Assembly: GCF_029963765.1 (NCBI RefSeq)
Contig: NZ_JALBYU010000007.1
Span: 62,001 to 126,000 of the forward strand
DNA length: 64,000 nt
Source of the DNA: Pseudomonas sp. UYIF39
GTDB taxonomy: Bacteria > Pseudomonadota > Gammaproteobacteria > Pseudomonadales > Pseudomonadaceae
Direction: 5' to 3'
The position numbers were made by a program, and so were the translations under genes. Below the pieces are notes generated by a model, which was given only the letters and a program-made list of their open reading frames with translations, searched no databases and was not told the DNA's origin. Positions 35,213 through 43,801 of the stretch are shown here, piece by piece (the first letter of the stretch is position 1; the number at the start of each line of letters is the position of its first letter).

Positions 35213-35467
35213 GTCTGTCGTTGCCTGGCGTTTTTTTGGGGTCATCGACCACTTTGCCTTTGACGACGAACCCGGCCCTTGCGCAGTGGTCCAAACATCT
35301 GATGGCATCGCGACTGATCAAAGGCCTTGGCCTGGTTCATTCAAAAGCGACGCTTTGCAATTCACACACATCAGGGTGCGCCGGATAACGTTCAGTAGGT
35401 TCGGATCCTGTCTGGTGCAGGTGCTGACTGCTGCTCCCATCCCCTGCTCCCTTACCGGAGTACGAAA

Positions 35468-36028
35468 ATGACTCAGTCAATGCGCTTCTTCCTATCGATC
35501 TTCCTCGCGACAGCATCGTTGGCATCAGCGAGCCTCCTGAACACTGCAGGTGCGGCAACCGCCGAGGATCTGAATGCCGACTCCCGGCAAGCGTTGCAAA
35601 CGCTTTACAAGTCCACACCCTCTGCCAAAACCATTTCGCAGAATGCCAAAGCGGTGCTGGTCTTCCCGAAAATCATCAAGGCCGGCCTTGTGTTTGGTGG
35701 CAGCTATGGCGAAGGCGTGCTGATGAAGGGCTCAAAAGTGGATAGTTATTACAACTCCGTAACGGGGTCGTGGGGGCTGCAGGCGGGCGCCCAATCGTAC
35801 GGTTATGCGTTGTTCCTGATGACTGATAAAGCCGTGAATTATGTTCGTGAGACCAAGGGCTGGGAAGTCGGCGTGGGGCCAACCGTTGTCGTGGTTGACG
35901 AAGGGGTCGCGAAGAATCTGTCGAGTTCGACACTCAAGGACGATGCCTACGCGTTCATCTTCGACCAGCAAGGGTTAATGGCCGGGGTCAGCATCGAGGG
36001 AACCAAGATTTCCCTGATCAAGCGCTAA
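35468..36028 (+). CDS. SYLF (Ysc84-like) lipid-binding protein
   Basis: A 186-residue exported protein: signal peptide MTQSMRFFLSIFLATASLASASLLNTAGA, then a SYLF domain (ALQTLYKSTPSAKTISQNAKAVLVFPKIIKAGLVFGGSYGEGVLMKG, YNSVTGSWGLQAGAQSYGYALFLMTDKAV). It is probably periplasmic or membrane-attached, binding phospholipid. A phospholipase-D/cardiolipin-synthase-like gene follows 82 bases later on the same strand, suggesting a lipid or envelope-stress function. The gap before it (35213-35467) holds no recognised gene. Confidence 0.82.
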   Translation: MTQSMRFFLSIFLATASLASASLLNTAGAATAEDLNADSRQALQTLYKSTPSAKTISQNAKAVLVFPKIIKAGLVFGGSYGEGVLMKGSKVDSYYNSVTGSWGLQAGAQSYGYALFLMTDKAVNYVRETKGWEVGVGPTVVVVDEGVAKNLSSSTLKDDAYAFIFDQQGLMAGVSIEGTKISLIKR

Positions 36029-36110
36029 AACCCGTCCATCAAGGCGCCTTGCGTAGTCCGCAAGACGCCTGGACAGAGCGCTATCACCGTCCTCACCAAG
36101 AGGGGACCTA

Positions 36111-37517
36111 ATGAATCTTCCAACCCGATGTAAGGGTGCATGCATTGCTCTGGCGCTATCCGTGGCTGTGCTCCTGACATTTGTGATTGGCTCCAGTGCT
36201 TTGCCGAGGATAGTGCCCGACATGGCTCGCGCGCCCTCTGCGCCAGTGCAACTTGACGGGATAAACGGACCTCTGTCAGCTGAGCGCAGCAAAGCCATTC
36301 TCGACCGACTCAAGTCCACCGGACCAGAGACCAACATCTTCGATGTGCACCTCGCAATCGAAGAATCCGTTGCCGGTAGCCCGCTAACGGAAGGAAACAA
36401 GATCGACTTGCTGCAGGACGGTCCCAGCACCTACCAGTCGATGATCAAAGCCATTGAAGCTGCGCGCGACCACATCAACATGGAGACCTACATCCTCGAC
36501 GATGATGAAGTCGGTCAGCGTTTCGCCGCCGCACTGATCGCCCAGCAACACAAAGGTGTACAGGTCAACCTGATCCGTGACAGCGTCGGAACCCTTGGAA
36601 CACCCCCAGCGTTTTTCTCTCGATTGACCGACGCGGGCATCAAAGTGCTGGAGTACCACCCAATCAATCCGGTGACGGCCAAAGCGGGCTGGGACGTGAA
36701 CCAGCGCGACCACCGAAAGCTGCTGATAGTGGACGGCCGTATTGCCTTTCTCGGCGGGATCAACATCAGCAGCGTCTATTCGGGGGGCTCGTTCAGCACT
36801 CACTCGAAGACTCGCCCAACGGGTGATTTACCTTGGCGCGATACCGACTTGCGCATCGAGGGGCCCTTGGTTGCGGACCTGCAGAAGCTGTTCATCGGAA
36901 CCTGGACGACCCAGAAAGGTGAACCACTCGCGCCTCGCCGCTACTTTCCGCCACTGGAGCGCAAAGGCACCGAGGTGATTCGCGCCATCGGCAGCTCGCC
37001 AGATGAGCCGTTCAGCCAGATCTATGCGACGTTGATTTCGGCGCTGCGTAGCGCGCAGACCGAGATATGGCTGACTAATGCCTACTTCGTGCCCGATCCG
37101 CAGTTGTTGGCGACACTCAAGGAGGCGGCAGCACGCGGTGTCGACGTCAAGCTGGTGCTGCCCGGCAGCACCGATTCGTGGCTGGTGTTCCATGCCGGAC
37201 GCGCCTATTACAGCGAGCTGTTGGAGGCCAACGTCAAGCTTTACGAACGCCGTGATGCACTACTCCACGTCAAGACTGCCGTCATCGATGGCGTGTGGTC
37301 GAGTGTCGGTTCCACCAACCTCGACTGGCGTAGCTTCCTGCACAACGATGAAGTCAACGTCGTTGTGCTGGGCACCGAATTTGGAAAAAAGATGCAGGCG
37401 GCATTCATGGCTGACCTGGCCAAGTCGAACGAAATCAAGCTGGAAAAGTGGCAGCGCCGCTCGCTCGCTTTGAGAGCCAAGGAGCAAATGGGGCGACTGT
37501 GGGGATACTGGCTATAA
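36111..37517 (+). CDS. Cardiolipin-synthase-like PLD family protein
   Basis: A 468-residue protein with an N-terminal membrane segment (about residues 10-33) and two HKD motifs: HRKLLIVDGRIAFLGGINI (about 200) and HVKTAVIDGVWSSVGSTNLDWRS (about 385). Both catalytic His/Lys/Asp sets are intact. It would transfer or cleave phosphatidyl groups, as ClsB-type cardiolipin synthases do. GAGG precedes ATG 36111. It lies downstream of the SYLF gene, with a 24-residue membrane peptide gene behind. Confidence 0.85.
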   Translation: MNLPTRCKGACIALALSVAVLLTFVIGSSALPRIVPDMARAPSAPVQLDGINGPLSAERSKAILDRLKSTGPETNIFDVHLAIEESVAGSPLTEGNKIDLLQDGPSTYQSMIKAIEAARDHINMETYILDDDEVGQRFAAALIAQQHKGVQVNLIRDSVGTLGTPPAFFSRLTDAGIKVLEYHPINPVTAKAGWDVNQRDHRKLLIVDGRIAFLGGINISSVYSGGSFSTHSKTRPTGDLPWRDTDLRIEGPLVADLQKLFIGTWTTQKGEPLAPRRYFPPLERKGTEVIRAIGSSPDEPFSQIYATLISALRSAQTEIWLTNAYFVPDPQLLATLKEAAARGVDVKLVLPGSTDSWLVFHAGRAYYSELLEANVKLYERRDALLHVKTAVIDGVWSSVGSTNLDWRSFLHNDEVNVVVLGTEFGKKMQAAFMADLAKSNEIKLEKWQRRSLALRAKEQMGRLWGYWL

Positions 37518-37648
37518 GTCGAGTGGCGCGGTTGCGAATGAGCAACGGAGCTCTGTGTGTTGCGCAATGGAACTGTAAGTAAAGGTGCAGTGCCTTGTGT
37601 TTGTAACGCCCACGTTTCGCAATCCATTCAGGTTGAGAGGTGGAATTC

Positions 37649-37723
37649 ATGAACAACATCATCTACATCGTCGGGGTAGTTGTGATTGTCGTGGTTATCC
37701 TGTCGTTTCTTGGGTTTGCATAG
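37649..37723 (+). CDS. 24-residue single-pass membrane peptide
   Basis: ATG 37649 with AGGTGG about 6 bases ahead encodes MNNIIYIVGVVVIVVVILSF LGFA: two Asn, then one long hydrophobic helix and a stop at TAG 37721. The composition and clean ribosome-binding site fit the widespread tiny proteins starting MNNIIYIVGL that are found near envelope-stress genes. It follows the cardiolipin-synthase-like gene by about 130 bases. Its partner or role is unknown. Confidence 0.65.
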   Translation: MNNIIYIVGVVVIVVVILSFLGFA

Positions 37724-37803
37724 AATCGAAGAGCGTCTCGTATTGACAAGGCTGTGCCCCGCACCGCGAGGTACAGCCTGGTCGCGCTTGACCTATTTGG
37801 CCT

Positions 37804-37990
37804 TTAGAAACTCCACAGGTTCGCCGCCATGCCCGCCAATATGATTTGCGACACGCCGTGCTTGCGCGGCTGCAGCGCCAGGTCATTGGTTTCCGGGCCA
37901 TAAATCATGTGCGGTGAAGCAATGATGGTTTTGCCGTCGAGGATGTAGGGCTTGTACTCGGGCATGAAGTCGCCCCAATACCTGTGGGAG
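37804..37990 (-). pseudogene. Isochorismatase-family hydrolase remnant
   Basis: The minus strand encodes YWGDFMPEYKPYILDGKTIIASPHMIYGPETNDLALQPRKHGVSQIILAGMAANLWSF, the middle of a cysteine hydrolase (the expected sequence continues SANLCVESH, with the catalytic Cys). The frame ends at the point where that Cys should be, and the N-terminal part is replaced by a REP sequence at 37981. Both ends are lost, so it is non-functional. Confidence 0.7.
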
Positions 37991-38006
37991 CGAGCTTGCT
38001 CGCGAT
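37981..38006 (+). repeat. Pseudomonas REP sequence
   Basis: CCTGTGGGAGCGAGCTTGCT followed by CGCGAT is the classic fluorescens-group REP, with the GAGCGAGC-TT-GCTCGC hairpin. It abuts the truncated hydrolase fragment. Confidence 0.85.
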
Positions 38007-38078
38007 GAACGATTACACGGCATCCCGGACCTGACACAAAACCCAATCACCGGCCAGCAGCGGCAACAAACACCGGGA

Positions 38079-38130
38079 ACCTGTGGCGAAGGACCGTGCT
38101 CCCGCTGGGCCGCTCAGCGCCCCCCCAAAA
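38079..38130 (+). repeat. Second REP-type sequence
   Basis: CCTGTGGCGAAGGACCGTGC, then TCCCGCTGGGCCGCTCAGCGCC, resembles the other common Pseudomonas REP (TGTGGCGAGGGAGCTTGCTC...) with substitutions. It forms a cluster with the REP at 37981. Confidence 0.65.
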
Positions 38131-38187
38131 AAAGGGAACAACTGCCCAACTCAACGTCAGCTACCCACTCACCACAGCAGACCGCAG

Positions 38188-38547
38188 TTACGCAGGCGGT
38201 TCAATTTTGTCCAGCAATCGGTTTGCCGTGATTTCAGCCACCATGACGCTGTTGGAAATGCCCAACAGGGAATAGCGCGAGCAACCCTCAAGGAGGTCCA
38301 CCAACTCGTGGACCATCACATCGATCGAGGCCAGGGTTTCGACCAGAAAAACCGCCAGGGTTTCGGTCGTGGCCTCTGGGTCTACGTAAAACAGAGTGCT
38401 GCGAGTTCGCGGGGTGGCTTTGATGTCGGCAATCGACGGGAAGTGGTAATTGAGAGCCCGCTCGGCGGCTTCGTTGAGTTTTTTTGAATCGGGTTCGTAC
38501 GGGGAGACCGGATCGGTGTCCGGCGGGTTGGGTGTGACCTTGAACAT
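38188..38547 (-). CDS. DUF6124 family protein
   Basis: A 119-residue protein starting MFKVTPNPPDTDPVSPYEPDSKKLNEAAERALNYHF, with ...ETLAVFLVETLASIDVMVHELVDLLEGCSRYSLLGISNSVMVAEITANRLLDKIEP. This is the Pseudomonas-restricted DUF6124 family. ATG 38547 has AGGAG 7 bases ahead; the frame is open upstream but lacks homology. The function is unknown; many pseudomonads carry several paralogues. Confidence 0.78.
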   Translation of the reverse strand: MFKVTPNPPDTDPVSPYEPDSKKLNEAAERALNYHFPSIADIKATPRTRSTLFYVDPEATTETLAVFLVETLASIDVMVHELVDLLEGCSRYSLLGISNSVMVAEITANRLLDKIEPPA

Positions 38548-39083
38548 AGTGAAACTCCTAGAGAAATGGAGCTGCCACCATTCGCTGCGAAACGATAAAA
38601 GGTGGCAACTGTACGCGGGTTCGCAGACCAGGACTCTAGGAACCCGGCAGACCCTAAGGCCTCCCACGCACAGCCGCCATGACATGAATAACAGACCTAA
38701 CGAAGCGTCTGCTCACGGACGGTAGACGTTGTGCGTCTAGAGTTTACCCAGGCTGCGAAACCCGATCACTGATGGGCAGTGACACGAATCAAGTTACCGA
38801 GGGCCCCCAAGGCGCACAAGCCGGCGGATTCTGGCGCAGCCGTAGGCAACGGCGCAAGGTTTTGTAGCTTTCAGGACGTAACCTTGATGGCGCTTAAACA
38901 AGCACGCTGTGGAGATGTTTAATAATCTGATGCACGCTTCTTCCGCGAGGTGAAACCTTGAGAAAATCGTGGACGCATCCGACATATTTTTAAGGTTGAG
39001 CGTCGCAGGTGTGGTGGGTAGTGTGAACTCTTGAATCAGTCTGATTCCGGCCAAGAGCGGACGGTCGTGTTCAGCCGTTTATC
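38548..39083. other. Intergenic region, no convincing gene
   Basis: 536 bases between DUF6124 and the broken acetyltransferase. An 86-codon minus-strand frame (38794-39054) has no recognisable family, biased low-complexity ends and no ribosome-binding site, so I do not call it. Confidence 0.4.
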
Positions 39084-39884
39084 TTAGTTATCTGCGAGGC
39101 GGTACAGTGCTTGGGTATGAGATGTCGTCAACCCGGCACGTTGCAGATTTCGGCGACTTTGGGAGCTGGCCAGCGCGGTCGCGGCGATCAAGTGGCAGCC
39201 ATGCTTCTTTGCTTGCTCAATTCGATGAGATATCAGTGCTCCATGGTAGCCAAGGCCCCGGGCATCCTTTCGGGTGGCAGCCGTTCCAAGGTAGGCAATG
39301 CCATTACTGGCCAAATACATTGAGGCTCCTGCCACGACTTTCCCATCAGCCTTCAGGACGCAGATTTTCAGACGTCCGCTCGACGTCTGCTCTGCGAAGG
39401 ATGCTTGATTCAGCAATTGGTACTCTGGTTTGGTATGAAAACCGCCCGCATGCACATCTGCGAACTGAGCAAGAGTTTTGGACGTGACTTCCTCGATTTC
39501 GAATGAGTGGCGACTCAAGACCACCTTCTCGATGGCACACGCGAATTGCAAGTGAGTCCAGCCCCTCAAACGCTCAAGCTGCGCTTCGCCCACAAGTGAG
39601 TACTGCCCCAACGCGGAAGGTTTCCCGATAAAGGGAGTTACGACCGAATGTTCCGCTGAATCTTTGAGCAACTTCAACAGTGCCTAAGGATCACGGGCGC
39701 TGTCGCCGTAGATGCGGTTGAACATTGGGCTAGGTGATGCGTTCATCTGAAAGCACGGAAAGTCTCCGTTGGAAAAAACACGTGCGCCATAAGGATTTCC
39801 ACTTATCCCTGCCAAGTTCTGAACACGCGAACGCAAATACTCGCTTTCTGCGGCTTCAATCTGATGTGCCAGTTCAACATCCAT
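39084..39884 (-). pseudogene. GNAT-type acetyltransferase with an in-frame TAG
   Basis: ATG 39884 opens MDVELAHQIEAAESEYLRSRVQNLAGISGNPYGARVF...FNRIYGDSARDP, then TAG (39686-39684), and the same frame continues ALLKLLKDSAEHSVVTPFIGKPSALGQYSLVGEAQLERL... through the acetyl-CoA region LKADGKVVAGASMYL and ARGLGYHGALISHRIEQAKKHGCHLIAATAL to 39084. One substitution (CAG or GAG to TAG) splits the gene near residue 67. The C-terminal GNAT core could be re-initiated at TTG 39677, but it would lack the N-terminal domain. Confidence 0.82.
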
Positions 39885-40000
39885 GTAAGTCGTCCTTTTT
39901 TGAAGATTTCCAAGGGAGGGAAAGCGCATCGAACAATACGCTTGCGCCCAAGTACGTACCAGTAGCTGGCTCTGCTTCACCGGCAGCTTTGGGTCGATTC

Positions 40001-40168
40001 TGTTGAAAAAGTCGGCCATGGTTTGCGTCGCAGAAAATTACGCGTCCGAGATTGAAATCTTTACTTTTGGCAGAGGCTTCCGGACTCGGATTTCACGTAG
40101 CAGCGTGCAAAAAAGGCGTTTTCACCAGTCAATGAACAGGCAGTTTAGGCTGGCCGACTTTTCCAACA
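40001..40168. mobile_element. 168-bp MITE-like element, copy 2
   Basis: TGTTGAAAAAGTCGG (40001-40015) faces CCGACTTTTCCAACA (40154-40168), one mismatch. The interior closely follows copy 1 (GAGATTGAAATCTTTACTTT and CGTAGC...GCAAAAAAGGC are shared). It is bracketed by GGCAGCTTTGGGTCGATTC and AAAAGGTCGGAAGCTGCC, inverted arms of the intergenic palindrome. The rest of the 39885-40456 gap has no gene. Confidence 0.75.
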
Positions 40169-40456
40169 CAAAAGGTCGGAAGCTGCCACTCACTATGGTT
40201 ACTCTAAGAGCGCCAGGTGTGGGGCCCTCACAGAGCACGAGGCATACCTCCCATGCGTGACGTCTACGAATCTAAAACTACTAACTCTGATTATAAGTTG
40301 AACACTAGGTGCTCAGACGCGAACTGGTCAATTTTAAATATCGGCTCGCAACCTTCCACATCAAGTGAATAGGCGGCGCACGTGAACCAACCATTCAGCG
40401 CCAGCGTCATCCACCGTCGCATGCAATCGGTCGATCTGCCTTTTGCGAGGCGAAGA

Positions 40457-41329
40457 TCACCCTTCACCAACATGATGAGTATGGGCGAGTAACGAATCGG
40501 GTATCCCATCGCGCATCAATCCGCCCTCTTCTATCCAGGCTTGGGTCGACTGATAAGCACGTTGCAGCAGTTTATCTGTCTGGTTGAAATCGAACACAGA
40601 AGCGTCCAGTGGGCACAGCGGCGGCACTACATGGATAGCTGCACGCGCCTTGTACAATTCGATGTCACGCACCAGTTGACGCATGCTCATCAGGTTAAGC
40701 GTGTGCAAGGCTAGCGCAACGAGTCCACTGGGCGGACACGGGCAAGCACAACCGAACCCGGTGGGCAGAACGACAACCCGTGTTGCTCCCAATGCAACTG
40801 CACTGGCAATCGGCGTGTTGCTGGTTACTCCGCCATCGACCAAGAATTTTTCTCCGACTCGTACACTTGGAAACACTAGCGGAATTGCAGCACTGGCGAG
40901 CAAAGCCTGTTCAGCATTACCACTGGACAGAAGTTCTTCGGCACCGCTGAGTAGATTGGTGGTGACAATATGCAGGGGTAGCTCAGTATCTTCGATTAAT
41001 TCGACCGGCAGAGATCTGCGCACTAAACGATGCAGCGCCGAAGCACTCAGCAGGTGACCGCGACGATTCAGAATGCCCTTGAAGGTGTCGAGTGCCGAGA
41101 ACGGAAACACATCCGACTTACGTAAGCTGCGCCAGAAATCCGCAAGCTCGCCCACACCTTTAGCATTCGGTCTGGCTGCGAAGTAGGCACCGTTGATGGC
41201 TCCGACCGACGCTCCAACCACCAGGTCGAATGAAACCTCAGCCTCAACTAGCGCCTGTAACATTCCGACCTGAACCGCACCAAGGCTCCCACCACCAGCA
41301 AGTACAAGAGCAGTTTTAACAGTTGGCAT
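40457..41329 (-). CDS. Patatin-like phospholipase
   Basis: A 290-residue protein with the oxyanion loop GGGSLG (12-17), nucleophile elbow G39-A-S41-V-G43, and the Asp of the DGG motif (D164, FLVDGGVTSNTP): the full Ser/Asp dyad. It releases fatty acids from lipids. No signal peptide is seen. ATG 41329 has GAGGG ahead. The upstream 41330-41651 contains no recognised gene. It could be housekeeping (RssA-like) or, less likely, an exported effector. Confidence 0.83.
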   Translation of the reverse strand: MPTVKTALVLAGGGSLGAVQVGMLQALVEAEVSFDLVVGASVGAINGAYFAARPNAKGVGELADFWRSLRKSDVFPFSALDTFKGILNRRGHLLSASALHRLVRRSLPVELIEDTELPLHIVTTNLLSGAEELLSSGNAEQALLASAAIPLVFPSVRVGEKFLVDGGVTSNTPIASAVALGATRVVVLPTGFGCACPCPPSGLVALALHTLNLMSMRQLVRDIELYKARAAIHVVPPLCPLDASVFDFNQTDKLLQRAYQSTQAWIEEGGLMRDGIPDSLLAHTHHVGEG

Positions 41330-41651
41330 AAACGTACCCTCACGGATAACCCCCTCCTGACGTTAAGCCTAGCTGGCTGACGACCTTGGCTACGAGAATG
41401 ATTTTGACTCGAAGTAAAAAACTCGATGCTGATTCGAGCTTTGAGCCCAAGCTTCAACGTGTTCGGTTTTTTCATCCAAGCGTCGATTTATCCGGATCAA
41501 GTCAAGGTTTTCGGATGGAGGCTACCTGCCTGAGAGACATATTGGACGTACGGTACGCTTCGCCCACCTTGAAGGGAGGCATCGTGTTTTAAGTTAGCGT
41601 CTACACTCGATCAAAAGGTTATGACGTTATTCAGATTTGGAGCCTCCTCCA

Positions 41652-42290
41652 ATGCAAGCTGCACCTGAAACGACCAGTGCTGCTCCTGTGGATTCACAAA
41701 GCAGTCATCCTGCCTGGTTGAGATTGGCCCATTGGCTGAACGCTTTGGCGGTGTTGGTAATGGTCACTAGCGGATGGCGTATATACAACGCCTCTCCCCT
41801 TTATGATTTTAATTTTCCCAAGTCGATTACCCTGGGTGGCTAGCTGGGGGGCGCGTTGCAATGGCATTTCGCAGCAATGTGGATGTTGGTCGTAGTTAGC
41901 CTTTTCTACGTACTTTTCAATCTTTTTAGCGGCCGTCTGTCGCGACGTTTTTTTCCTGTATCACCCAAAGGCTTTTTTCATGACCTGTGGTCTGCACTCC
42001 ATGGGCGATTGGGTCATGACGATATTGGCCACTACAACCACGTGCAGCGTGTGGCGTATCTGTTCGTGATGCTGGACATCACAGTCCTGGTGATTTCCGG
42101 CTTGGTCTTGTGGAAGTCAGTACAGTTTCCGCTACTGCGTGAACTGCTGGGCGGCTACGACAGCGCTCGGCATGTTCACTTCATTGCGATGTCTCTGTTG
42201 GTGGCTTTCATCGCAGTGCATTTGGTGATGGTCGCACTGGTTCCAAAGACGTTATTGGCCATGATTGTCGGCCATAAGGAGCGCGTATGA
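41652..42290 (+). pseudogene. Cytochrome b561-type subunit with an in-frame TAG
   Basis: ATG 41652 opens MQAAPETTSAAPVDSQSSHPAWLRLAHWLNALAVLVMVTSGWRIYNASPL...FPKSITLGG, then TAG (41841-41843), and the same frame continues LGGALQWHFAAMWMLVVVSLFYVLFNLFSGRL...HYNHVQRVAYLFVMLDITVLVISGLVLWKSVQF...HVHFIAMSLLVAFIAVHLVM to 42290. The family sequence here is GGWLGGALQWHF, so TGG (Trp) became TAG. Haem-ligand histidines are otherwise present. It is coupled (ATGA) to the molybdopterin oxidoreductase, forming a YedYZ-like membrane pair. Confidence 0.85.
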
Positions 42291-43213
42291 GGAAGCGTGA
42301 GAAAAGCCCAGAGCTGGATGAGTCGTCCATTTTGAAGGATGCACGGAAAATTATTTCGCTCCAGGTCGAAGATCGCTCACGACGCTCCTTCCTGATGCGT
42401 AGCTTGACCTTGGGCGGTGTCGCCATGCTGTCCGGCTGCAATATCACCGATAACGATCACGTTGAAACGGCTCTGTCCTCCATGTCGCGCTTCAATGATA
42501 GGGTGCAGGGATGGCTGTTCAACCCCAACGCCATGGCGTCGACCTATGCCGAGTCAATGATCACCCGGCCATTTCCGTTCAATGCCTTCTACGGCATCGA
42601 CGAAGCGCCCACCGTCGATGAAGACACCTACCGATTGGAAGTAACCGGCATGGTCGCCGACACGCACAGCTGGAATCTTGAGGAACTGCGTGCCATGGCA
42701 CAGACCGATCAGATCACCCGGAACATCTGTGTCGAGGGCTGGAGCGCCATCGGCCGCTGGGGAGGCATCCGCTTCAGTGATTTCCTCAAGCGCGTTGGGG
42801 CCGACACCGACGCAAAGTACGTCGGCTTCAAATGTGCCGACGATTACTACACCAGTATCGACATGCCCACCGCACTGCATGCTCAAACGCTACTGACGCT
42901 GACCTACGACGGTGCCGTGCTGCCGCGTGAATATGGTTTCCCAATGAAGCTGCGCATGCCCAGCAAGCTTGGTTATAAGAACCCAAAGCACATTCAAGCG
43001 ATTTTCGTCACTAATACCTATCCGGGTGGTTACTGGGAAGACCTGGGCTACAACTGGTTCGGTGGCAGCTGCCGCCCATGGCAATCCCATTGCGCAGCCC
43101 GGACTGCGCTTATTCGCAACCTGAGTCTCAAGGAGCTTCACTATGAAAAGGTTAACTACTGCAATCCTAGGTATTTGCTTGGCAGTGGGCGTCGCAACTG
43201 TGTATGCCGATGA
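42287..43213 (+). CDS. Molybdopterin-dependent oxidoreductase with a lost stop codon
   Basis: A sulfite-oxidase-fold protein with a twin-arginine signal (RSRRSFLMRSLTLGGVAML) and the molybdenum-binding Cys in RNICVEGWSAIGRWGGI. Relatives end ...YPGGYWEDLGYNWFGGS-stop. Here the stop position is TGC (43070-43072), and the frame runs on for 47 more residues (CRPWQSHCAARTAL...) to TGA 43211, overlapping the next gene by 71 bases. A single TGA-to-TGC change explains this. Its cytochrome partner is broken, so electron delivery is doubtful. Body of the enzyme intact (about 261 residues). Confidence 0.82.
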   Translation: MRKREKSPELDESSILKDARKIISLQVEDRSRRSFLMRSLTLGGVAMLSGCNITDNDHVETALSSMSRFNDRVQGWLFNPNAMASTYAESMITRPFPFNAFYGIDEAPTVDEDTYRLEVTGMVADTHSWNLEELRAMAQTDQITRNICVEGWSAIGRWGGIRFSDFLKRVGADTDAKYVGFKCADDYYTSIDMPTALHAQTLLTLTYDGAVLPREYGFPMKLRMPSKLGYKNPKHIQAIFVTNTYPGGYWEDLGYNWFGGSCRPWQSHCAARTALIRNLSLKELHYEKVNYCNPRYLLGSGRRNCVCR

Positions 43214-43394
43214 CACGATGAGCAACGACACTATGAAAAAGGACTCCATGTCCAAAGATGCAATGCAAAAGGACACTATGAAAAAGGATGAAATGCACAA
43301 AGACTCAATGAGTAAGGACACGATGAAGTAAGATTCCATGTCCAATGACAGCATGAAAAAAGACGACATGAAAAAGAATGACATGTCTCAGTAA
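43143..43394 (+). pseudogene. Secreted KDxM-repeat (pentapeptide-like) protein with an in-frame TAA
   Basis: ATG 43143 (GGAG 6 bases ahead) gives a signal peptide MKRLTTAILGICLAVGVATVYA and repeats of (M)KKDSM-SKDAM-QKDTM type: lysine-aspartate-x-methionine. TAA at 43329-43331 interrupts, and the same frame continues DSMSNDSMKKDDMKKNDMSQ to TAA 43392. The intact form would be about 83 residues. The truncated 62-residue product may still work because only repeats are lost. Such Lys/Asp/Met-rich periplasmic proteins often accompany this oxidoreductase pair. Confidence 0.72.
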
Positions 43395-43700
43395 AGCAGA
43401 GCATCACGGGGAAATTATACTGCGTCTGGAAGACCCACCTCGGCGGGTTTTCTCATCTCCCAGCGCCTACTTGTGCACGAGGGCCCGGCGATCAGAAAGG
43501 CTTTGGATTAAGGCTTCAAACGTGGGGCGGCACTATCACGTTATATCGATGATGGCGCCGTCCCCATTGTGTTATTAATAACCAAGGCCTTCATGCTGAG
43601 CTGTACCCAGATCATAAGGCCCTCAGACAAGCACCTACCGTATCACCCTCGCCAAAACACCTGCGTAGCTTCAACGCTCGCCAGCCCAGGCCCCCCACAC

Positions 43701-43725
43701 TGAATCGCCCCTAATTTCGTAGACT
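43701..43725. mobile_element. IS-end-like sequence, copy 2
   Basis: TGAATCGCCCCTAATTTCGTAGACT matches the copy at 7382 with two differences. It is followed directly by an intergenic palindrome. Confidence 0.45.
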
Positions 43726-43730
43726 CTGAA

Positions 43731-43793
43731 CGACAGCATTTGGCCGTTTTCTGTCCGTCGCGAGAGGCAGAAAACGACCCGAAGCTGCCTCTC
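43731..43793. repeat. Intergenic imperfect palindrome
   Basis: GCATTTGGCCGTTTTCTG on the left is answered by CAGAAAACGACCCGAAGCTGC on the right. Same family as 1298, 45880 and 48497. The gap 43395-43801 otherwise contains only a weak hairpin at about 43429-43452 (ACCCACC...GGCGGGTTTTC). Confidence 0.65.
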
Positions 43794-43801
43794 GAATGTG
43801 T

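Noticed and set aside
38794..39054. An 86-codon minus-strand frame
   Set aside because: No ribosome-binding site, no recognisable family, irregular composition.
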